DNA of 5,350 nucleotides from an uncultured Lachnospiraceae bacterium (GTDB lineage: Bacteria; Bacillota; Clostridia; Lachnospirales; Lachnospiraceae), in NCBI GenBank assembly GCA_902772565.1, contig CACYBJ010000284.1, positions 1-5,350 on the forward strand. Direction: 5' to 3'. Every line of letters starts with the position of its first letter. Within the stretch, counting starts at the first letter, position 1. The notes beneath the pieces were generated by a model that searched no databases, was not told the origin of the DNA, and was given only the letters and a program-made list of their open reading frames with translations. Positions 1 to 5,350 of the stretch are shown one piece after another. The translations under genes were made by a program, and so were the position numbers.

Positions 1-458
1 GTAAGACTGCCCTTGAAATCAATTTTAAGAGGAATATTGGCAAATACCTTGGCATTGCCGGTGATAATTTCTCCAACTTCGCCGTTTCCTCTGGTGACGG
101 CACGGACAAGTTCGCCGTTTTCGTAGGTAAGAACTATGGTAAGTCCGTCCATTTTCCAGCTGAGTACGCCCTCATGTTCTCCAAGCCATGAAATTAAAGT
201 ATCCACGCTCTTAGTCTTATCCAGACTAAGGCATGGAGTCTCGTGTTTGAACTTGGGAAGTTCACTTAATATTTCATAGCCTGCTTTATGAGTGGGACTG
301 CCGGAAAGGACTGTCCCACTCTCCTTTTCAAGACTTAAAAGTTCATCGTAGAGCCTGTCATACTCGAAGTTGCTCATTATCTCCCGGTCTTCCTGCTCAT
401 AGGCTTTGGCGGCCTGATCAAGAAGGGCCGTGAGTTCTTTCTGTCTTTCACTTACCAT
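1..458 (-). CDS. ligA: NAD-dependent DNA ligase LigA, N-terminal part (gene continues beyond the left edge)
   Basis: LigA seals nicks in duplex DNA during replication and repair in the cytoplasm, using NAD+ to adenylate an active-site lysine. The visible 152 residues cover domain Ia (about 1-60) and the start of the adenylation domain. Domain Ia shows Y20 and the FEYDRLYDEL stretch (Y33, D34), which in LigA bind the NMN half of NAD+. The adenylation domain shows HETPCLSLDKT (72-82), the nucleotidyltransferase motif KMDG with nucleophile K102, then TRGNGEVGE (122-130) and NIPLKI. ATG at 458 is the only plausible start: it precedes the essential Y20, and no other in-frame start lies between it and the stop of the preceding gene. 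Its Shine-Dalgarno is weak. It follows the GH9 gene by 24 bases. Odd points: the family's usual Glu two residues before the lysine is S100, and the TRGDG aspartate is N125. The family is clear; whether this is the only ligase of the genome cannot be seen. Confidence 0.93.
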   Translation of the reverse strand, partial: MVSERQKELTALLDQAAKAYEQEDREIMSNFEYDRLYDELLSLEKESGTVLSGSPTHKAGYEILSELPKFKHETPCLSLDKTKSVDTLISWLGEHEGVLSWKMDGLTIVLTYENGELVRAVTRGNGEVGEIITGNAKVFANIPLKIDFKGSL

Positions 459-482
459 ACTGTTGTCACTTTCAAGTAAAAC

Positions 483-3257
483 CTAGGAATTATTATTGTT
501 ATTGCCGTTATTGTTACCATTATTGCCGTTATTGTTTCCACCGGCTTTAAGTTTAAACATCTTATAGGCAAATATCTCTCCCGAAACAACCAGTGCCAGC
601 ACTGCAAAAAGAATTAATGCAAGCATGATTATTTTGTTGTTTCCGGATTCATTCTTTTCTTTGGAAGATTTAGTCTGCTTTTGTTGGTCAGACTCTCCGT
701 CGTCGGAGGAGTCTGCATCTGCCGATTTATTATCGCCTGAAGAACTCTGGGAAGATGAACCTTCGCTGGAATTCTTGGTATCGGTGCTTAGTGTGATACC
801 GTTGCCGTTACCTGTAGAACCTACGATAATACCGTCATTGGAATTCTGGGCGATAAAACCTGCCATCCAGGCAAGAGGAGCATTCCAGTTAATTGTACAC
901 TCGTTGGCTGACCATGCTTCAATGCTGTCCATGTAGCATTTCATCGGAGGAATGGCACCGCTCTTCCAGCCCGATCCGCGAACCCATGGGTCTTCCATAC
1001 CGGAGTTCGGACCGCCGGTAAGTACGCCGCAAGGAGCCAGCGGGAATGCCGGATCAATCTGGTTGGACCAGAATCTGTGATGCGGATAGATGGATGTATG
1101 TGTACCATAGCCTGTTACATAGGAATTATCCATCGGGTTTCTTCCGAGGATATATGACATACCGTCCATAGCACCGTCTAAGTACTTCTGTTCATCGGAA
1201 AGCATGTAGGCATATGCCATAACAATGGAGTTATTTACAACGAAACCGTTGGAACCCCAGGCATAACCCTGGTTGGTATTGGTTGCCGAAATATTGCCCT
1301 GAGCGTAAGGCACGCCGTAGCCCTGTTCTGCTTCTTTCTTTAAGTAAATATCGGCTGCTGCCTTGATATTCTTAACGGCTGCTTCATATACCGTAGAAGA
1401 AATCTTATCTTTGTTTATTGCCAGAGAAAGAGTTCCGCAGGCAGATGTGTGACCCCAGTCAAGGGATGAAAACTGATCCTTGGACTCTCCGCCGTTAAGG
1501 GTGGTTGTAAGGGTTGTATAGAAGTCAGATGCCTTCATATCGGTAAGATATGTATCATCACCGGTGCTGATGTAAAGTTCGCATGCAGCCCAGTAGAATT
1601 CATCTGTAACATCGTCGTCGCCGTAGGCACCGCCGCCGTGAGTATCGCCCTCAAGAGGTGCATACATGTCAGGGTGAGCCTTGGCTGCGGCATATGTCCT
1701 CTTGGCAATATCAAGACATGTGTCAGCAAATGTATCATCAATACCCTTCCAAAGTCTTGCTGCCTGTGCGGCACATGCTGCCACATTAAGTGTTGCAGCC
1801 GTTGTAGGAGGATAAAGAAGTCTCTTTTCGGTATCGTCGGAAGGCTTCATGCCGAGAGCTGTCCAGTTTTCATCATTTACCTTATGGTAAACCATGTCCT
1901 TAAAGCTGCCGTCGGCAACAAGCATCTTGTTCATCCATTCCATTTCCCAACGTGCTTCGTCAAGAAGGTCGGGATAACCGTTGTTATTCTCGGGAATGTT
2001 CATGGTTCCGTCGGCATAGCAGTCTTCGTTGCCTGTGAACAGCGCACACTCGTACTGATTCTGAAGGGTCCAGAGGGAAATACCGCCGTTAACAACATAC
2101 TTACCGTGGTCGCCGGCATCATACCAGCCACCGGTTACATCCTGAGTGCCGGAACTACCGGTATAGCCCCAGGTCTGGAAGATTTCAGCCACATCGGAGG
2201 TGTGGCCGGCATCTCTTGAAAGACCGTTAACGTCGCCGGATGTAATGAAATCGCTCTTAATCTCGATAGCAGAACGGTTCTGATAGAAATAATTGAGGGC
2301 ATCATAAAGAAGTGCAGAATACTTTACGGAACCGTCAATATCAAACTCTCTTGACCCCGCTCCGCCCTTGGTTTCGATATAGAAACCTTCACCGGAACCG
2401 TCATACTCGGTAAAGTCAAGAACATGGACATTGTCCCCCGAATCGGCATCGTAACCGAACACCGTTGAAGTACCTGTATATACAGTTTCGCCGCTGCTAT
2501 TCTTCAGATAGAACTCAACACCGCTTTTGCTATCCGAAAGAAGTGTTGCCTTCTTTGACATATTCGAGAAATAACCCACCTGATTTGTAAGAACATCAGA
2601 TCTCACCCACTTTTCCTCCTCTACATAATCGTTTTCATTGGATGTAAGGTCCACAAGGGACATGTTATCAAAAGTAATAACTGTTCCGGCCGGGAAGCAC
2701 CCACCGCTGGTGTACTGGCCGTCGCCGCCCAGATGGAAGGCCCACTCGGCAACTTCCATGCTCTGGCTTGCAGTAAATGTAACCGATACGTTCTTGGTTT
2801 CATTGGCTCCTATCTGAATAGGGTCCCAGGTCTGGTCCAGATCGTAACCGTTACTCATGTTGTGCCAGATTTCAACAGTACCTTCATAATTACCGATTTT
2901 GGTATAGTACTTACCGGCGTTGGATGCGGTTATCGAGTAGTCCACCTGGTACTGATGTCCCGCAACAATGGTGAGTCCCCTGTGTCTGAACTGACAATCC
3001 CACCTGTCTTCGCCGCCGTTGGAGGCGCCGCCGGGGTTTACTATTGTAATTTGGTAGGCTCCATCCACAAGATCGAATTCCATCTTGCCGGTCTGGGACT
3101 CTACAATATGCCAAGGCAGACCGACTCCGTCATCGAAATCAGTCTGCCCTAATTGCTGTCCCGCAAATGCGGTTTGAGGCATCATAAACATAGCTGTCAT
3201 AATGCTTGCCGCACACATGCATGCAGTAAGTTTTGTAATCAGTCTTTTAATCTTCAT
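483..3257 (-). CDS. Secreted, membrane-anchored GH9 cellulase with CBM4 and Ig-like domains (CbhA/CelK-like)
   Basis: This 924-residue enzyme is predicted to hydrolyse beta-1,4-glucan (cellulose and related glucans) by inversion on the outer face of the membrane. In order: signal peptide 1-32 (cleavage after AFA); CBM4 about 37-203, with LPWH and RHRG stretches as in CbhA/CelK; Ig-like domain about 216-308, opening with VLTNQVGY; GH9 catalytic domain about 310-805; Ser/Asp/Lys-rich linker 806-873; membrane helix about 876-898; basic then Asn/Gly tail to 924. Catalytic features are intact: GGWYDAGDHGKY contains D380 and D383 (base and partner), YPHHRFW contains the HHR motif (726-728), and SANECTINWNAPLAW contains the acid E786. 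The frame is open to a TTG at 3299, but that TTG overlaps the -10 box. ATG 3257 has a G-rich ribosome site five bases upstream and gives a clean signal peptide. It has its own promoter and is followed by ligA after 24 bases. The domain order matches clostridial cellobiohydrolase-like GH9 enzymes, but endo or exo action cannot be decided here. Confidence 0.95.
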   Translation of the reverse strand: MKIKRLITKLTACMCAASIMTAMFMMPQTAFAGQQLGQTDFDDGVGLPWHIVESQTGKMEFDLVDGAYQITIVNPGGASNGGEDRWDCQFRHRGLTIVAGHQYQVDYSITASNAGKYYTKIGNYEGTVEIWHNMSNGYDLDQTWDPIQIGANETKNVSVTFTASQSMEVAEWAFHLGGDGQYTSGGCFPAGTVITFDNMSLVDLTSNENDYVEEEKWVRSDVLTNQVGYFSNMSKKATLLSDSKSGVEFYLKNSSGETVYTGTSTVFGYDADSGDNVHVLDFTEYDGSGEGFYIETKGGAGSREFDIDGSVKYSALLYDALNYFYQNRSAIEIKSDFITSGDVNGLSRDAGHTSDVAEIFQTWGYTGSSGTQDVTGGWYDAGDHGKYVVNGGISLWTLQNQYECALFTGNEDCYADGTMNIPENNNGYPDLLDEARWEMEWMNKMLVADGSFKDMVYHKVNDENWTALGMKPSDDTEKRLLYPPTTAATLNVAACAAQAARLWKGIDDTFADTCLDIAKRTYAAAKAHPDMYAPLEGDTHGGGAYGDDDVTDEFYWAACELYISTGDDTYLTDMKASDFYTTLTTTLNGGESKDQFSSLDWGHTSACGTLSLAINKDKISSTVYEAAVKNIKAAADIYLKKEAEQGYGVPYAQGNISATNTNQGYAWGSNGFVVNNSIVMAYAYMLSDEQKYLDGAMDGMSYILGRNPMDNSYVTGYGTHTSIYPHHRFWSNQIDPAFPLAPCGVLTGGPNSGMEDPWVRGSGWKSGAIPPMKCYMDSIEAWSANECTINWNAPLAWMAGFIAQNSNDGIIVGSTGNGNGITLSTDTKNSSEGSSSQSSSGDNKSADADSSDDGESDQQKQTKSSKEKNESGNNKIIMLALILFAVLALVVSGEIFAYKMFKLKAGGNNNGNNGNNNGNNNNNS
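499..536 (-). repeat. Tandem 21-base-period repeat encoding the Asn/Gly tail of the cellulase
   Basis: A perfect 17-base unit (AACAATAACGGCAATAA on the coding strand) occurs at 515-499 and 536-520, a period of 21 bases or seven codons. It is flanked by further AAT/AAC codons. It encodes most of the Asn/Gly tail at residues 906-923. Because the period is a multiple of three, gain or loss of a unit would keep the frame. Confidence 0.9.
564..632 (-). other. C-terminal transmembrane anchor of the GH9 cellulase
   Basis: Residues 876-898 (IIMLALILFAVL and onward to EIFAY) form a single hydrophobic helix, followed by the basic KMFKLK. By the positive-inside rule, the catalytic part is outside and the last ~25 residues are in the cytoplasm. 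One glutamate lies near the cytoplasmic end of the helix. No LPXTG-like motif precedes the helix and the residues after it are not a typical short RKR stop, so sortase attachment is unlikely. Confidence 0.85.
3162..3257 (-). other. Signal peptide of the GH9 cellulase
   Basis: Residues 1-32 have a basic n-region (MKIKRLITK), a hydrophobic core rich in Ala and Met, and an AFA cleavage site before GQQL. There is no lipobox cysteine at the cleavage site, so this is a Sec/signal-peptidase I type leader. The protein is therefore exported and then held by its C-terminal helix. Confidence 0.9.
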
Positions 3258-3262
3258 AAATG

Positions 3263-3267
3263 CCCCC
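3263..3267 (-). promoter_or_regulatory. Ribosome binding site that fixes the cellulase start
   Basis: GGGGG on the minus strand lies five bases before ATG 3257. It can pair with the anti-Shine-Dalgarno CCUCC with a single G-U wobble. Together with the promoter position and the signal peptide that follows, it supports the ATG at 3257 over the upstream TTG at 3299. Confidence 0.65.
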
Positions 3268-3290
3268 GCATTCAAAATACTCCAAGATAG

Positions 3291-3319
3291 ATTATACAAA
3301 AAAAGACTAAATTACTCAA
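3291..3319 (-). promoter_or_regulatory. Sigma-A type promoter of the GH9 cellulase gene
   Basis: On the minus strand there is a -35 box TTGAGT (3319-3314), a 17-base spacer, and a perfect -10 box TATAAT (3296-3291). Transcription would start near 3283-3285, giving a leader of about 27 bases before the ATG at 3257. The spacer ends in a run of seven T. The strength of the match suggests the cellulase can be transcribed independently of the upstream surface-protein gene. Confidence 0.8.
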
Positions 3320-3321
3320 CC

Positions 3322-3337
3322 ATGTTTATATGTTTAT
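3322..3337 (-). repeat. Perfect tandem 8-base repeat just upstream of the cellulase -35 box
   Basis: The coding-strand unit ATAAACAT is repeated twice without spacing (3337-3330, then 3329-3322), ending two bases before the -35 box. The position suits an activator site or an A/T-rich UP-like element. No regulator can be named from the sequence. Confidence 0.6.
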
Positions 3338-3350
3338 TGTATTAATGTTA

Positions 3351-5350
3351 CTACTGCTTATTTCGCCTTCTCACACCCATGAAAAGCAGGGTAAATACCA
3401 TTACCGCAAGACCTCCCAAAGCAGAAAGAACAAGGACTTTCGTATCATCTCCCGTAGCAGGAGGCTTCGGTGTTTCCTTTTCTTCTATTTTGAATGTCTG
3501 CTTGCTGTTGTTTAGGGAGTCTTCCCTGATGATTATCTTTCCGTTCTGTTTTACGGTTTCAGTAACAACGTAGCTTCCCGCAGGAAGTTTATCCGTGTCG
3601 ATATCAAAATCAACTTCGGATACCCCGATGCCTGATTCATAAGTGTTGATTACGGCAGATGCGGTAACCGCCTCTCCGTCGATCAACAGTTTTTCGCCGC
3701 TTTCAACATGGTAAACCTCTCCGTAGACTTCGTATGTCGAAGCTGCCAATAGATTTGTACAGGTGATGCAGTCGGTTACAGTAAGATCTTCGTTGATTCT
3801 TACCATAGTTGAAAGTGACGGAATATCCACAGTCTGCTCCTCATCGGTAATATCCGCATGAATCGCATAACCGGGGATTTCTTCATAAACAACAAGACTT
3901 CGGCCTGCGTAGAGTTCGGGATTTTCAAGTTCAAACACTACGTTTACAACACCGCTTCCGCTTTCGGAAGAAATAAAGGTTGTTTCTCCACAAACTGATT
4001 CTCCTGCGTTATTTGTAACAATCTCACCCGTGTCTTTGTAAACAAGGCTTCCGAAGACAGTATATTCCGTATTCGGACACAGATTCTCGTAAGTAACCAC
4101 GTCCTCCAAAATGATACCGATGCCTCCTTCTTCCGGATATATCACCGAGGCAGATGTAATTAATTCAGGGAAATACACAGTTTCGCAAGGATCCGAAAAG
4201 TCTGCGTTATGAACGTACATAAGACTGTTGTTATCATCGTAAATAACAACTTCAGTAAAGGCTGATACGGTATGGCCGGAAAGCGCCGAACCGTCAAAAG
4301 AAAAAGACAGATTATTGGAATAATCCGTGGCTGTTATGCTGTCGGTAATTACCGACGTTATCAGGTTACCTTCCGAATCGGTTAGGTAACTGCCGGAAGT
4401 CTGATCGTAAAGAGTTCCTGTGATTTTAATGCATTTGCCGATAAATGAATCGCAATTCTTTATGCTTATTGCATCCGTAAGTTCGGCGTTTGCATCTGCC
4501 GGAGCATAATTATTTGAGTTTACAGTGGTTATTTGGGTGGAGATTTCAGGTTCCTTAGGAGACGTGCTTACTGTCTGGTCGCCGTCCAGCACATCATCAT
4601 GCCTGATTACCTCATTACCGTTTTCGTCATAAAGAATTTCTCTAGCTATTATGCTGCCATTTATAAAAGAAGTATCTGCAGTGAAAGTATTGGTTACTGT
4701 CACATCGCCCGAATCTACACGGAAAATCACTTCGGGAGCCGTATCCTCTCCGAAATCATATTCCTGTATATTTCCTTCGGTATCCGTGTAGTAAAGTCCG
4801 CCTACAAGACGCATGTCAGTTCCCATATATTTATATAAGGAACAAATCTCTACCGTATCAGAAAGCACTGCGGCAGATGCGGAAAGCGCCTCCTTGTCCG
4901 AATCGGAAAGATCAGTAAGGTAGGTTTTCATTGTCGGCGGGCCGTAGTCATATCTGGCTGCTTCGATCAACTTATCCGTTTTAGAATCAAAGTAACAGAT
5001 AAGATACTTTCCAACCGACTTACTGTACTTTGCGTTGCACTCCCATTCACCTAAGGTGTCATAGCCTGTCGGTGCAGTCACCTCCTCAATAATACATGTA
5101 CCGAAGGGGACATTTGATAGGGTCGCAAGATTTCCCTCAGAGTTCAGTTTGGTTGGTGTTTTACCTTCGATTACCGCATTAACTTCTTCTTCGGAACTTA
5201 TTGAATATAAAAGATTGCTGCCAAACCAATAAACGTTATAACCGGTACCGGAAAGTTCTTTATCGCTACCCTTTTCATACTTTCTTATTTTTATCTCACA
5301 GTCTTCTACCGGCTTGTCAGATGCGGTGAAGGTATTGCTTCCTTCTTTTA
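3351..5350 (-). CDS. Wall-anchored surface protein with CnaB/SpaA-like domain and VaFE (Thr-Gln ester) repeats; 5' part outside the window
   Basis: The frame is open from the right edge to the TAG at 3353-3351, giving 665 visible C-terminal residues. Numbering here starts at the first whole codon, at 5348. Residues 17-96 resemble a CnaB/SpaA domain: IRKYEKGSDKELSG on the first strand (candidate isopeptide Lys K23) and IIEEVTAPTGY at the end (Glu E89). Residues 97-153 are unrecognised. Four VaFE-type repeats follow at about 154-260, 269-391, 395-507 and 508-619. The third is most typical, with DVVTYENLCPNTEYTVFGSL, VVYEE and HADITDEEQTV. The C-terminus has PPATG (629-633), a hydrophobic helix (about 638-659) and RRRNKQ, a sortase signal. 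Such proteins form long, covalently stabilised stalks for adhesion. A GTG at 5081 preceded by GGAGG looks like a start but lies inside the CnaB motif EEVTAPTGY, so it is rejected. Twelve cysteines are unusual for an exported wall protein. No clear terminator follows. Ligand and full length are unknown. Confidence 0.88.
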   Translation of the reverse strand, partial: KEGSNTFTASDKPVEDCEIKIRKYEKGSDKELSGTGYNVYWFGSNLLYSISSEEEVNAVIEGKTPTKLNSEGNLATLSNVPFGTCIIEEVTAPTGYDTLGEWECNAKYSKSVGKYLICYFDSKTDKLIEAARYDYGPPTMKTYLTDLSDSDKEALSASAAVLSDTVEICSLYKYMGTDMRLVGGLYYTDTEGNIQEYDFGEDTAPEVIFRVDSGDVTVTNTFTADTSFINGSIIAREILYDENGNEVIRHDDVLDGDQTVSTSPKEPEISTQITTVNSNNYAPADANAELTDAISIKNCDSFIGKCIKITGTLYDQTSGSYLTDSEGNLITSVITDSITATDYSNNLSFSFDGSALSGHTVSAFTEVVIYDDNNSLMYVHNADFSDPCETVYFPELITSASVIYPEEGGIGIILEDVVTYENLCPNTEYTVFGSLVYKDTGEIVTNNAGESVCGETTFISSESGSGVVNVVFELENPELYAGRSLVVYEEIPGYAIHADITDEEQTVDIPSLSTMVRINEDLTVTDCITCTNLLAASTYEVYGEVYHVESGEKLLIDGEAVTASAVINTYESGIGVSEVDFDIDTDKLPAGSYVVTETVKQNGKIIIREDSLNNSKQTFKIEEKETPKPPATGDDTKVLVLSALGGLAVMVFTLLFMGVRRRNKQ
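3354..3464 (-). other. Sortase cell-wall sorting signal (PPATG type)
   Basis: The last 37 residues are PPATGDD, a hydrophobic segment (VLVLSALGGLAVMVF and onward) and RRRNKQ. This is the three-part layout of an LPXTG-like signal. Proline replaces the usual leucine; PPXTG variants are common in gut and rumen Clostridia. It predicts cleavage between T632 and G633 and covalent linkage to peptidoglycan or a pilus. No sortase gene is in the window. Confidence 0.85.
3492..4889 (-). repeat. Four VaFE-type repeats in the surface protein
   Basis: The repeats lie at about 4889-4569, 4544-4176, 4166-3828 and 3827-3492. In the VaFE/Thr-Gln ester family, an N-terminal Thr joins a C-terminal Gln, helped by Asp, Glu and His. 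By eye, repeat 3 has the full set (T398, D416, E489/E490, H497, Q505). Repeat 1 keeps H250 and Q258 in RHDDVLDGDQTV but its N-terminal Thr is unclear. Repeat 2 keeps H380 but has E389 in place of Gln (DPCETV). Repeat 4 keeps T514, E598 and Q617 but has R608 where His is expected. The repeats are strongly diverged from one another, so they are not recent duplications. Confidence 0.72.

Noticed and set aside
483..540. Phase-variable microsatellite controlling the cellulase
   Set aside because: The repeat is at the very 3' end, its period is a multiple of three, and slippage would only change tail length, not switch the gene off.
625..936. Open frame of 103 codons on the plus strand
   Set aside because: It is antisense to the well-supported GH9 gene; no domain, ribosome site or plausible composition.
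1638..2219. Open frame of 193 codons on the plus strand
   Set aside because: It lies fully antisense to the GH9 catalytic domain and reads as a complement shadow with no recognisable motifs.
2733..3152. Open frame of 139 codons on the plus strand
   Set aside because: It is antisense to the CBM4-coding region and has no independent support.
3297..3350. Rho-independent terminator after the surface-protein gene
   Set aside because: A run of seven T follows a short imperfect dyad (GAGTAATTTAGTC), but the stem is A/T-rich with a G-G mismatch and a one-base loop. The T-run is better explained as promoter spacer.
4533..4838. Open frame of 101 codons on the plus strand
   Set aside because: It is antisense to the surface-protein repeats; no family resemblance.
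5079..5094. GTG start with GGAGG Shine-Dalgarno for a 576-residue protein
   Set aside because: The frame is open to the window edge and the upstream residues complete a CnaB/SpaA domain.

Overview
The window looks like chromosomal DNA of a fibre-degrading Gram-positive anaerobe of the Clostridia, most likely a Lachnospiraceae member of the Butyrivibrio/Pseudobutyrivibrio type. This rests on protein character read by eye, not on a database search: a CBM4-Ig-GH9 cellulase like clostridial CbhA/CelK, a wall protein with clostridial VaFE (Thr-Gln ester) repeats and a sortase signal, and a ligase N-terminus of the form I associate with Lachnospiraceae. There are no cohesin or dockerin modules, so a cellulosome is not indicated. 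All three genes lie on the minus strand and are read from right to left.

Right part (5350 down to 3351): the C-terminal 665 residues of a large wall-anchored surface protein. It has a CnaB/SpaA-like domain, a stretch I do not recognise, four VaFE-type repeats of varying integrity, then a PPATG sorting motif, a hydrophobic segment and a basic tail. The reading frame is open to the window edge, so the true start is outside.

Middle (3350 down to 3258): a short intergenic region with a well-formed sigma-A type promoter (TTGAGT, 17-base spacer, TATAAT). A perfect tandem 8-base repeat sits just upstream of the -35 box. The promoter decides the start of the next gene.

Centre (3257 down to 483): a complete secreted GH9 glycoside hydrolase of 924 residues. 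It has a signal peptide, CBM4, Ig-like and GH9 domains, a Ser/Asp/Lys-rich linker, one membrane helix and a short Asn/Gly cytoplasmic tail. It is therefore held in the membrane rather than released or attached by sortase.

Left part (458 down to 1): the N-terminal 152 residues of an NAD-dependent DNA ligase (LigA), running out of the window. It begins 24 bases after the GH9 stop with no visible terminator or promoter between, so it is probably at least partly co-transcribed with the cellulase.

Together the first two genes suggest a cell-surface module for contact with and hydrolysis of plant cell-wall glucan; the ligase is a housekeeping gene that happens to follow. I found no RNA genes, mobile elements or CRISPR, and nothing that demands a wholly new system. 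The most unusual points are the natural substitutions at cross-link positions in the surface repeats, the cysteine content of that protein, the repetitive cytoplasmic tail of the cellulase, and the altered nucleotide-binding residues of the ligase.
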